DNA of 64,000 bases from a virus. The notes beneath the pieces were generated by a model. It worked only from the letters and a program-made list of their open reading frames with translations, was not told the origin of the DNA and did not search any database. Positions within the stretch are counted from its first letter, which is position 1. Every line of letters begins with the position of its first letter. Location of the stretch: IMG/VR virus record IMGVR_UViG_3300046318_000165, positions 1 through 64,000 of that record. One strand, 5' to 3'. The position numbers and the translations under genes are program-made. Positions 47,216 through 54,676 of the stretch are shown here, piece by piece.

Positions 47216-47443
47216 TTACATGATGGGAAATAGTTCATAGAATAGGTGAGCATGGTCACATTCACCGTCAAGGTTAGGCATACCATCGGAATCTAAGTAG
47301 CACTCAGAGTCACCACAAACTTTTGGGGTATAGGTTTCAAGTTCTTTTACTGTCATGGTAGTCATGCCAGAACAAGCGATACATACACACTTGTAGTCAC
47401 CGTTCTCTAGTTGGAATCCACAACTTACGCAATACTTGAACAT
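47216..47443 (-). CDS. cysteine-rich zinc protein, 75 aa
   Basis: CVSCGFQLENG, CVCIACSG and C/H residues further on; probably two zinc sites. Behind the last operator promoter (47470-47495). Confidence 0.62.
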   Translation of the reverse strand: MFKYCVSCGFQLENGDYKCVCIACSGMTTMTVKELETYTPKVCGDSECYLDSDGMPNLDGECDHAHLFYELFPIM

Positions 47444-47495
47444 TTCTTTTTCCTTTTCCTTGTTGATACAAGTCTATGTGATAGCACCGACAAAC

Positions 47496-47697
47496 GCAAG
47501 TTAGATAGACATATTTTGGTAACAAGTTTATAACATCGTAGGGGGTGTGTGCTCACTATAAAAAGCTTGAAAAATGATCAAAAACCTGTATCATACATCA
47601 GTTTAAAATATTCAGATTTTGTCAAATTTGATTTTTTTCAGATTTTGCTGGATATGATTATAACATTTTGATAACGATTTGATATACTTGGGGGTAT
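47496..47697. other. intergenic, regulatory repeats only
   Basis: No ORF. Contains TAAC half-sites at 11-bp period (47520/47531 and 47661/47672) and a plus-strand TGA-TATACT at 47683-47688 with no plus-strand gene close by. Confidence 0.45.
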
Positions 47698-47766
47698 TTA
47701 GTAATTAATCTGAGCTAAAATCCAAGTAATAATCATTACAGTCATAAAAACAATTACTTCAAGCAT
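47698..47766 (-). CDS. membrane micro-protein, 22 aa
   Basis: MLEVIVFMTVMIITWILAQINY; ATG overlaps the end of the upstream 31-aa ORF. Low certainty because of its length. Confidence 0.38.
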   Translation of the reverse strand: MLEVIVFMTVMIITWILAQINY

Positions 47767-47854
47767 ATAAAAATGTCCTAACTACGAAATAGAAAGCCAA
47801 ATCAAACAAAAACAGTGCGGTAGCACCACTTAAAACATATAAAAACTTGATCAT
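47759..47854 (-). CDS. membrane micro-protein, 31 aa
   Basis: MIKFLYVLSGATALFLFDLAFYFVV...; overlaps the HTH gene by 4 nt (ATGA-type chain). Confidence 0.45.
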   Translation of the reverse strand: MIKFLYVLSGATALFLFDLAFYFVVRTFLYA

Positions 47855-48036
47855 GGTACTTTAGTTTCGGGGGTACGAAGGATAAATCCATATTTAATCA
47901 GCCATACATTAACAAGCTTATAAGAAACATTATTCTCTTTGGCAATTTGCTTGGCTGACATATTCTTATTTACAAAAACATCTTGTAGATATTCTTTTTC
48001 ACGATATTGTGCACGGTATCCAACTATTTCTGGCAT
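47851..48036 (-). CDS. helix-turn-helix protein, 61 aa
   Basis: EYLQDVFVNKNMSAKQIAKENNVSYKLVNVWLIKYGF is a clear HTH, related in layout to the 51-aa protein at 5138. RBS AGGAGAAAA. A candidate regulator for the leftward region. Confidence 0.7.
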   Translation of the reverse strand: MPEIVGYRAQYREKEYLQDVFVNKNMSAKQIAKENNVSYKLVNVWLIKYGFILRTPETKVP

Positions 48037-48048
48037 TTTCTCTCCTAA

Positions 48049-48249
48049 TCACCATTTATCCAAAGGGCACTGAGCTTTATGTAAAGTCGTTTTTAACTTC
48101 ATAAAGCAACCACACTTTGTACATTTTACTAATTTTTTATTTAAAAAAGGGCATTCATTACAAATCGCAAGTCTCGCAGCTATTAACTCTTCATCACTTC
48201 TTGGTTGATTCGGATTAAATAGATCTATGAATCTTACATCGTCTGACAT
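48049..48249 (-). CDS. DUF6171-like zinc protein, 66 aa
   Basis: ARLAICNECPFLNKKLVKCTKCGCFMKLKTTLHKAQCPLDKW: the C-C/CxxCxC/C pattern common in phages. Leaderless: TGA-TATACT then 6 nt to the ATG. Confidence 0.72.
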   Translation of the reverse strand: MSDDVRFIDLFNPNQPRSDEELIAARLAICNECPFLNKKLVKCTKCGCFMKLKTTLHKAQCPLDKW

Positions 48250-48254
48250 AGTAC

Positions 48255-48466
48255 AAGTATATCATATTGTCTCTAGGATGGCTACTGAGGACATTTGCCC
48301 CGATTTGTTTATCGCCGTTACCCCGAAACCTAAAAACGTCTCTAAATCGATCCTACGGCTTGCTAGAAGCATGTAATACATTTCAAGTCGGAGACTTGTG
48401 GATTGTATTTGGTGTACTCTATATTCCGCCGAACCAAATCTGTGTATAACCTGTTAAAAACTCTGT
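48255..48466. other. intergenic region
   Basis: No supported gene. Holds the leaderless minus promoter (near 48255-48262) and the plus promoter -10 TATAAT at 48467-48472. Less AT-rich than its surroundings. A degenerate copy of the operator (TACTGAGGACATTT, plus strand) lies at about 48283-48296. Confidence 0.4.
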
Positions 48467-48482
48467 GTATAATAGTTTTATT

Positions 48483-48767
48483 ATGACTATTGAAGCTTTG
48501 ATAGGAACGATCGTTGGTGTTATCTCAATTGTGACATCACTAGCACTTGGCATCCGCTGGCTCGTAAAACGTTACTTTGACGAAATCATGCACGAACTTA
48601 AACCCAACAGCGGAACTTCAATAAAAGACCAGGTAACGAGACTAGAACAAAATGTTAAAGATCTAACACACCAGAACGTAAAAGGTGAAGAGTACCATGA
48701 AAAGCTAGATAATAAAATAGATCACTTAACAAGTATGTTTGTAGATTATATAACACGCCAGAGGTAA
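48483..48767 (+). CDS. membrane-anchored coiled-coil protein, 94 aa
   Basis: Start at ATG 48483, 10 nt after TGTATAAT. N-terminal membrane helix (TIEALIGTIVGVISIVTSLALG), then a coiled coil (KDQVTRLEQNVKDLTHQ...). Layout like holin-associated or XhlA-type proteins. Confidence 0.6.
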   Translation: MTIEALIGTIVGVISIVTSLALGIRWLVKRYFDEIMHELKPNSGTSIKDQVTRLEQNVKDLTHQNVKGEEYHEKLDNKIDHLTSMFVDYITRQR

Positions 48768-49165
48768 AGGAACTCTAGCAAAAAACCTTTGAAAGAAAAC
48801 AATCCAGCAAAAGCGGTTGATTATTATTATTTAATATTATAAACTAGTAAGTAGTTAATATATTTAATATATTATATATTTACTATCTATCTATCTATCT
48901 ATCTATCTATTACTATATATAGTAGCACGGAACTTGGTCTTGTCAAGTGTTTTTTATGTAAATTCTTTGTAACGATTTTGTAACATATTTGTAACATAAG
49001 ATTTTTATTGCGTAAAGCATTAAACAGTGCTATAATTTTACCTAACACCTGAAAGGGTGTTTTGTTCTTATTGAGCAAACCAATAGTATTTCTGCTTCTG
49101 TAAAGAATACTGTGTGCCAAGGATCTTCTGGTCCGTAACTACATAAAAAATAAGGAGGTAGCAAA
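48768..49165 (+). other. non-coding region: CTAT microsatellite, repeats, promoter and leader
   Basis: Seven CTAT units at 48883-48910. Three TTTGTAAC repeats at an exact 11-bp period (48966, 48977, 48988). TGC-TATAAT -10 at 49031-49036. About 123 nt of leader with hairpins (ACACC/GGTGT at about 49046-49060, AGTATT/AATACT) before the NlpC/P60 gene. Confidence 0.6.
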
Positions 49166-49729
49166 ATGATTAAAAAATTTGCTGCAGTAAGTATCTTCAC
49201 TTTGGTGTTGAGTCTTACAACTTGTCAAAGCATTACTGCTGAGGCAAAACAATTAAATACTCATGTAACACAAATAGTAAAACCAATTAAACAAACAAAC
49301 CTAATGAGTGATTCATATTTGAAAACTATCATATTGACTAAGAATACAGAACTTGTTAATAAAATGATTACTAAGGTTTCTGAATATAATCAAAAGACTT
49401 GGTATGTTTTTTCTGGAAGTACCCCCAGCGGATGGGATTGCTCTGGACTTGTGATGTGGTCTTATGATCAGATTGGAATTAATCTTGAACATAGTGCCAC
49501 TATTCAAAAACATTCAGGTAAAACTGTAAAATCTCCAAAGGTAGGCGATATCGTTGCTTTTGGATGGAAAGATAGAAGTGACTTCCAGCATGTTGGAATC
49601 TATCTGGGCGATGGACTAATGATCCACGCTGGTGGTGGTAAAGGTGAAAAGACTGAAACAGTCAACATTAATAAATGGGGAAAGCACTACACCAAAATCA
49701 CTTATACAAGATTAATAGATACACTATGA
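49166..49729 (+). CDS. secreted NlpC/P60 peptidoglycan endopeptidase
   Basis: 187 aa, RBS AAGGAGG. Signal peptide or lipoprotein-like start (KFAAVSIFTLVLSLTTCQSITA, with TTC as a possible lipobox). Catalytic NlpC/P60 motifs: PSGWDCSGLVMWS (Cys) and HVGIYLGDGLMIHAGG (His). It is exported by itself, unlike the M23 enzyme at 10504. It may weaken the wall for release or serve superinfection exclusion or virion assembly. Confidence 0.87.
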   Translation: MIKKFAAVSIFTLVLSLTTCQSITAEAKQLNTHVTQIVKPIKQTNLMSDSYLKTIILTKNTELVNKMITKVSEYNQKTWYVFSGSTPSGWDCSGLVMWSYDQIGINLEHSATIQKHSGKTVKSPKVGDIVAFGWKDRSDFQHVGIYLGDGLMIHAGGGKGEKTETVNINKWGKHYTKITYTRLIDTL

Positions 49730-49746
49730 TGTGATATAATAAAATA

Positions 49747-49801
49747 ACTGGTATCCAGGTTAGTCTCTCCCCTACCCACTAATTTGGATACCAGTTTTTT
49801 A
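49747..49801 (+). terminator. intrinsic terminator
   Basis: ACTGGTATCCA (49747-49757) pairs with TGGATACCAGT (49785-49795), followed by TTTTTTATTTTT. Confidence 0.88.
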
Positions 49802-49828
49802 TTTTTATTATGATATAATTTATCTACT

Positions 49829-50191
49829 ATGACAATTCTTGGATCAGACCCAATACAAACTAATTGGAATGTAACTCGTGGAGATACTTCAATCATTAGA
49901 CTTGAATTTCTTGAAGATGATGAAGCTACCCCAATTGATATCTCAGCTTGGGACATTATCTCAACTGCCTATAACATCAAAACAAAAACTACAGATGATC
50001 TAGAAGTTACTATCGGTACAGGATTTGTAGACATTACAGTTCCTGCAGATATCTCTATTGATTGGGGCACAGGATTTGGATCAGTAGTTGGAACATTATT
50101 CTTTGACGTGCAAGTAACATCTGGAGATTTTATTTGGACACCTGTAACTGGAACTATTACTGTTCTAGGAAACGTAAGTGGTGTATTGTAA
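49829..50191 (+). CDS. tail/baseplate-type structural protein, 120 aa
   Basis: Promoter TGA-TATAAT (49814-49819) 9 nt before the ATG. Beta-sandwich pattern: NWNVTRGDTSIIRLEFLEDDEATP...GTITVLGNVSG, similar to the N-terminal part of BppU-like baseplate proteins and to the 134-aa product at 50309 (VRGDTSAFRVYV). Confidence 0.62.
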   Translation: MTILGSDPIQTNWNVTRGDTSIIRLEFLEDDEATPIDISAWDIISTAYNIKTKTTDDLEVTIGTGFVDITVPADISIDWGTGFGSVVGTLFFDVQVTSGDFIWTPVTGTITVLGNVSGVL

Positions 50192-50286
50192 TGGTAATTA
50201 AAATTTCTAATGTAAAGACTGAGCTACCAAGTGTTGTAAAACTAACAGACACAGAAAAAATCAAGTTTTATAAAATATCTAAATAA
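50191..50286 (+). CDS. small basic protein, 31 aa
   Basis: MVIKISNVKTELPSVVKL...; TAATG overlap with the upstream gene. Confidence 0.45.
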   Translation: MVIKISNVKTELPSVVKLTDTEKIKFYKISK

Positions 50287-50308
50287 GATATGATATAATT
50301 TAACTACT

Positions 50309-50713
50309 ATGGCATCTACTAAAACTTATAATGTTGGCAATCAGCCACCCCAGGTCGTATGGACAATCGTTCGTGGTGATACATCAGCTTTTAGAGTTTA
50401 TGTAACTGACGATGCAAAGCAGCCAATTAGCATTCCTGATTGGACAATTTCTGCAAAGATTAAAAGACCAAATAACTATCTCCCAGCAGATTTTGGTATC
50501 ATCACAGATGATGCAACAACAATTTTGACACTTACCCCTGCACCAGTAACTGGAGATGGAGCTGGAGAGTTTACAGTAAGTTTATCAGCAAGTCAGTCAG
50601 TAACTTTAGAAACAGGAGACATCTTCGATGTTCAGTTGTCCTCAGCTGGCAGTGCACAGGTTTGGACTGTTTGTCAGGGTGCAGTGAGTGTTCTTGAAGA
50701 TGTAACTGACTAA
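50309..50713 (+). CDS. tail/baseplate-type structural protein, 134 aa
   Basis: Promoter TGA-TATAAT 9 nt before the ATG. Paralogue of the 49829 product (WTIVRGDTSAFRVYVTDDAKQPI...AVSVLEDVTD). Confidence 0.62.
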   Translation: MASTKTYNVGNQPPQVVWTIVRGDTSAFRVYVTDDAKQPISIPDWTISAKIKRPNNYLPADFGIITDDATTILTLTPAPVTGDGAGEFTVSLSASQSVTLETGDIFDVQLSSAGSAQVWTVCQGAVSVLEDVTD

Positions 50714-51021
50714 TGCCAGTATCAATAAAAGAAAAAATTCAAGGAACATTAAGATCAGTATCTGAAAAAACTTTTTCTTCTAAAGTTTTTCATAATGTTT
50801 TTTATTCAAGCATTAAAAATAAAACTGGATTTACAAAAACAGTAAAAGCTTCAAGATATCCTATAACAAAAATATCTAATATTGAGATAAATGTAAAGCC
50901 AACAGAGGTTCTTCCTTTTAGAGTTAAGTTTACAACTGTAAGTCTTACAACAAGTTATGGACCAGGTAATCCAGCACCTATCGGCATTGCTGTTATCGGT
51001 TTAAATAACTATATTTTATGA
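50713..51021 (+). CDS. hypothetical basic protein, 102 aa
   Basis: ATG overlaps the previous stop. Beta-rich, MPVSIKEKIQGTLRSVSEKTF...; unknown, in the tail region. Confidence 0.56.
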   Translation: MPVSIKEKIQGTLRSVSEKTFSSKVFHNVFYSSIKNKTGFTKTVKASRYPITKISNIEINVKPTEVLPFRVKFTTVSLTTSYGPGNPAPIGIAVIGLNNYIL

Positions 51022-51067
51022 TATAATTATTTAAACCCTGCAAAAAGCAGATAAACAAAGGAAAAAA

Positions 51068-51298
51068 ATGGCAATCGATTTTAATGAAATTTTAACTGTA
51101 GACCAGAAGCGTCAGATTCTTGAACAACGTATTCTTCAGTATGCAGCAGCAAGATATGAAAATGTTATCAACAAAGAAATTGCTGAAAAAACCGAAAATC
51201 AGGCTGGCATTGATGAAGCTGAAAAGAATATTCTTACTTGTGAAACAGGAATTACTGTTCACAAGGAGCATCTAGATTCCTTGCCACCAGTAGAGTAA
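51068..51298 (+). CDS. coiled-coil protein, 76 aa
   Basis: RBS AAAGGAAAA. MAIDFNEILTVDQKRQILEQRILQYAAARYEN...; helical, possibly a fibre-attachment or chaperone-like protein. Confidence 0.58.
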   Translation: MAIDFNEILTVDQKRQILEQRILQYAAARYENVINKEIAEKTENQAGIDEAEKNILTCETGITVHKEHLDSLPPVE

Positions 51299-51356
51299 TC
51301 TACTAAATAATTATAGTATTTGAATGCTATAATTATTAATTGAGGATAGTGAATCA

Positions 51357-52298
51357 ATGACAACAACTAATGTTAACTTTAAAGTTAAAAACGGCTTAGA
51401 TGTAGCTGGTGCAATCGGTGTTGGATCAACACCATCATATGGAACATCTGGACAAGTGCTAACATCTGGAGGCACAGGTGTAGCACCAACATGGACAACA
51501 GTTTCTGGAGGCAGTGGTGGAACCACAACAAATTCACTTACCTTTGGAACATCTGGATTAATTGCTACTACAGGAACAAGTCCCTGGAACGGTTCTGCAG
51601 CTGCAACTATTGACATTGATACTTCAAAAGTTCCACTACTATCTTCTGCAAACACTTTTACTGGCATTACATCAATTACAAATACCACAGAAACAACAAC
51701 AGCATCTAATGGTGCATTGCTTATTTCTGGAGGTCTAAACGTTGCTAAAAATGCAAACTTTGGTCAAAATCTTTATGTTGGAAATGGTGCTGTTACTCAA
51801 ACTGCCGTTGCAACTAATCCAATTATTATTGCTAAAGACTCTGGTGCAACATATGTTCAAACGGCAATGATAAACTCATCATCAACAGGCTCCGCAGACT
51901 TTGCAGCTTATGGAGATAATGGAACAGATACTGCTGGATGGGTAGATATGGGATTTACTGGTAGTGCGTTTAGTGACACTAATTATACTATTACTGGTAA
52001 GAATGATGGATATATTTTCACACAGGCAGTTTCAGGAGCAGGTCTTACAGGAAATCTAGTTTTAGCAACTGGTGCTAATGGAACATCAAATGATATTATT
52101 TTTGGCACTGGTGGATTTTTAACAGCAAATGAAAAAATGCGTCTAGACCATGCTACAGGAAAATTAGTAATGGTTTCAGGCGGAGGGTACTCAATATCTG
52201 GAGGAACATCTTCTCAATACTTAATGGCAGATGGATCTACATCATCAGGTAGTGGAGGCTTTGTAGACTATCAAGCCTTAACCTTAGTTTATAGATAA
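51357..52298 (+). CDS. tail fibre-like protein, 313 aa
   Basis: RBS GAGGATAG. Fibre-type composition (Gly/Thr/Ser), N-terminal NFKVKNGLDVAGAIGVGSTPSYGTSGQVLTSGG like the base of actinophage fibres, and a C-terminal GGYSISGGTSSQYLMADGS close to cyanophage/actinophage fibre ends. Shares its start style with the 56239 product (DFRLKAGLVVEG). Confidence 0.7.
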   Translation: MTTTNVNFKVKNGLDVAGAIGVGSTPSYGTSGQVLTSGGTGVAPTWTTVSGGSGGTTTNSLTFGTSGLIATTGTSPWNGSAAATIDIDTSKVPLLSSANTFTGITSITNTTETTTASNGALLISGGLNVAKNANFGQNLYVGNGAVTQTAVATNPIIIAKDSGATYVQTAMINSSSTGSADFAAYGDNGTDTAGWVDMGFTGSAFSDTNYTITGKNDGYIFTQAVSGAGLTGNLVLATGANGTSNDIIFGTGGFLTANEKMRLDHATGKLVMVSGGGYSISGGTSSQYLMADGSTSSGSGGFVDYQALTLVYR

Positions 52299-52341
52299 TG
52301 ATATAATTAATAAAACAAAATTTTGAAAGGATTTGATTTTT

Positions 52342-52848
52342 ATGGCAACAACACCACAATTTGCAGCAACACCAAAAGTTTGGACAGCAGCAACTTATTT
52401 AATTACATCTGGTGGAACTACTGCTTATGCTACAGCAACACCAACTGACGTTCAACTACAAGGAACTGGTGGAGTTGGTTATGCTAGAAGTGCTGGAGCT
52501 ACTGCTGTTGGCGGTGCTACTACACCTGTAGGATCAGTGCTGCTAGTAACTGGTGGGACAAATGGTTCTCGTGTAGACGAAATTACTTTTACATCAATTG
52601 TTCAATCAACAGCTAACGTAGGTCGTATTTTTATTTATGATGGAGCTAGATTTTTTCTTTATAAAGAAATAGCTATTCCTGCAGTAACTCCATCAGTATC
52701 AATACCTACTGCTTCTGTAACTACTACGTTTTCAAACTTAATTCTTCCAAGTGCAACATACAAAATTTATGTTTCAGTTGCCACGGTTGGTAACGCTACA
52801 ACAACAGATAATGGTTATGCAGTTATGGCATTTGGTGGAGACTTCTAA
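52342..52848 (+). CDS. virion structural protein, 168 aa
   Basis: Start at ATG 52342 (RBS GAAAGGA) rather than the in-frame ATG 9 nt upstream. Beta-rich, TPKVWTAATYLITSGGTTAYATATPTD...SVATVGNATTTDNGYAVMAFGGDF. Resembles small decoration or tail-associated proteins. Confidence 0.6.
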   Translation: MATTPQFAATPKVWTAATYLITSGGTTAYATATPTDVQLQGTGGVGYARSAGATAVGGATTPVGSVLLVTGGTNGSRVDEITFTSIVQSTANVGRIFIYDGARFFLYKEIAIPAVTPSVSIPTASVTTTFSNLILPSATYKIYVSVATVGNATTTDNGYAVMAFGGDF

Positions 52849-52850
52849 AA

Positions 52851-53756
52851 ATGAATAAAGGTGCATTGCATGGTTTTGGATATTCACCATCTGAAATATC
52901 ACTACAACGCACCATTATATCTACAGGATATATAGATATTCCGTCCAATGTTACTGTAGTATTTGCTGTTTTGGTAGGTGGTGGAGGATCTGGAGGATCA
53001 GGAACAACTCTAACATCAGCGTCTGGCGGTGGCGGAGGTGGAGGCTGTGTAGTCTCTGGATGGGTTCCAGTAGATAACTACGTTATTATCGGTGCTGGTG
53101 GAACTGCAACTGCAGGTTCTCGTGGTGGTACAGGTGGAACAACCTATTATTCAAATCTTTATGCATCTGGAGGACAGGGTGGTGCAGGAACAACAACTGC
53201 TGTAACTTCAAATGCAACTTCTGGTGGAGGTGCTGGTGGAGGCTGTGCAGCATCAACTGGTGCAGGAACACAATCAATTTTTAACTATCAGCTTGGCGGT
53301 GCTGGCGGTGCAGGTGCTACAGGAACTACTGGAACTACAACTGGAGCTGCAGGATCAACAGGCGGACCAGCTGGCGGAGGTGGAGGAGGTTGCTATACAA
53401 CCACTGGCTTGGCTACTGGTGGAGCTGGAGGTCAAGGACTAACAGGCGGTGGAGGAGGTTCTGCAACAAATACCACTGCAGCAACTGTGCTTACAAAATC
53501 TGGTAATGGTGGAGATGGTATTTTTCCAGGAGGAACTGGACAAACTGCATCAGCTACATCATCAGTAAAGTATGCCTCTGGCGGTGGTGGTGGTGGAATG
53601 CTAGGTCCTGGGTCAAATGGAACATTAAGCGTTACAGCAGTACGTACAGACGGAGGAGCTGGCGGACTTGGCGGTGGCGGAGGTGGCGGAGGTCTAGGCT
53701 CTGCTGCTGCATTAGGTGGGGCAGGAGGAGCAGGAGTTCTATTCCTGTACTGGTAA
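52851..53756 (+). CDS. glycine-rich fibre/adhesin, paralogue A
   Basis: 301 aa. A non-repetitive start (SLQRTIISTGYIDIPSNVTVVFAVLVGGGGSGG) is followed by long Gly/Ala/Thr repeats and ends LGGAGGAGVLFLYW. Matches the glycine-rich-domain fibres known from phages that vary receptor specificity. Followed 1 nt later by paralogue B. Confidence 0.7.
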   Translation: MNKGALHGFGYSPSEISLQRTIISTGYIDIPSNVTVVFAVLVGGGGSGGSGTTLTSASGGGGGGGCVVSGWVPVDNYVIIGAGGTATAGSRGGTGGTTYYSNLYASGGQGGAGTTTAVTSNATSGGGAGGGCAASTGAGTQSIFNYQLGGAGGAGATGTTGTTTGAAGSTGGPAGGGGGGCYTTTGLATGGAGGQGLTGGGGGSATNTTAATVLTKSGNGGDGIFPGGTGQTASATSSVKYASGGGGGGMLGPGSNGTLSVTAVRTDGGAGGLGGGGGGGGLGSAAALGGAGGAGVLFLYW

Positions 53757-54674
53757 ATGATTTCAAAATTAACTGTTCCATATGGATTAACTTTACAACG
53801 CACTATAACTACAACTGGATATATTGATGTTCCAGATTATGTACAACAAGTTTATGCTGTAATTGCTGGAGGAGGTGGAGCTGGTGGCGGTGTTGCAGGA
53901 ACATCTTTAAATCAACCAGGAGGATCTGGTGGAGCAGGTCGTGTAGCTTCTGGATGGGTTCCAAAAACAAACTACGCTATTATTGGTGCTGGAGGACTAG
54001 GGGTTTCATCAGGAACAGTAGGTGGTAATGGTGGAACAACATACTATTCAATTTTATTCGCATACGGTGGTCAAGGTGGTGGATCAGGAGTTACACCAGT
54101 AGGAATTAACACTCTTTCTGGATCTGGATCAGGTGGAGGAGGAGCTATTGCTGGCGGTGGTGGTGGTGCAGGAACTGGTAGTGCTGGAACAACCTTTGTT
54201 TATCAAGTAGGTGGAGCAGGAGGAGCAGGAGTAGCTGGAAGCGTTTCTGGAGTAGCTTCAGTAGCTGGTGGTGATGGAACTTCTGGTGGAGGTGCTGGAG
54301 CATGTTCAGGAACAAGTGCAAATGTAACAGGTGGTAATGGAGGAAGTGGATTAGCTGGTGGTGGTGGTGGAACATGTTTTCAAACTACACCAAATGGAAC
54401 AAGTGTTTTGACTCCAGGTAATGGTGGTAGTGGTATTTATCCAGGAGGAACTGCAACAGCAGTAGGTTTTGGAACAAATACAAATGTTGGTTCTACTGGT
54501 GGAGGCGGTGGTGGAATTACTGGTGCTGGACAAGATGGATCTTATTTAGCAGTTGGAAATGATGTTGTTAATGGAGCAAATGGAGGTATCGGTGGTGGCG
54601 GAGGATCCTCTGGATATGGTACTGGTGCTATTAGTGGTAGCGGAGGAGTTGGGGCAGTACTTCTGTACTGGTAA
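53757..54674 (+). CDS. glycine-rich fibre/adhesin, paralogue B
   Basis: 305 aa. Same plan as A: LTLQRTITTTGYIDVPDYVQQVYAVIAGGGG start and GSGGVGAVLLYW end. Internal Gly-Gly repeats are diverged. Directly adjacent to A (0 nt) and C (2 nt). Confidence 0.7.
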   Translation: MISKLTVPYGLTLQRTITTTGYIDVPDYVQQVYAVIAGGGGAGGGVAGTSLNQPGGSGGAGRVASGWVPKTNYAIIGAGGLGVSSGTVGGNGGTTYYSILFAYGGQGGGSGVTPVGINTLSGSGSGGGGAIAGGGGGAGTGSAGTTFVYQVGGAGGAGVAGSVSGVASVAGGDGTSGGGAGACSGTSANVTGGNGGSGLAGGGGGTCFQTTPNGTSVLTPGNGGSGIYPGGTATAVGFGTNTNVGSTGGGGGGITGAGQDGSYLAVGNDVVNGANGGIGGGGGSSGYGTGAISGSGGVGAVLLYW

Positions 54675-54676
54675 TT

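Larger units (their letters stand above)
33344..47492 (-). repeat. dispersed operator repeat ATGTCGGTGGTA, about 30 copies, one orientation
   Basis: Plus-strand positions of the CCGACA core (or its degenerate form) near 33351, 35195, 36644, 37865, 38563, 38959, 39662, 39951, 40034, 40898, 41347, 41624, 41785, 42500, 42814, 43477, 43706, 44018, 44352, 44682, 44901, 45127, 45251, 45761, 45932, 46140, 46574, 46769, 47173 and 47487. All point leftward and sit about 10 nt upstream of a -10 hexamer. Confidence 0.82.

Noticed and set aside
33344-47492. Regular repeat series taken as a CRISPR array
   Set aside because: Spacing varies from about 70 to over 1,900 nt, each copy sits in a promoter, genes lie between them, and no cas operon is present (the Cas4-like nuclease at 3501 is a phage recombination gene).
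48267-48449. 60-aa plus-strand ORF
   Set aside because: No RBS or promoter, unusual composition, and it lies between two promoters.
49037-49165. Cyclic-di-AMP (ydaO-type) riboswitch before the NlpC/P60 gene
   Set aside because: This riboswitch class often controls wall hydrolases in actinobacteria, but its conserved core motifs were not visible in the leader.
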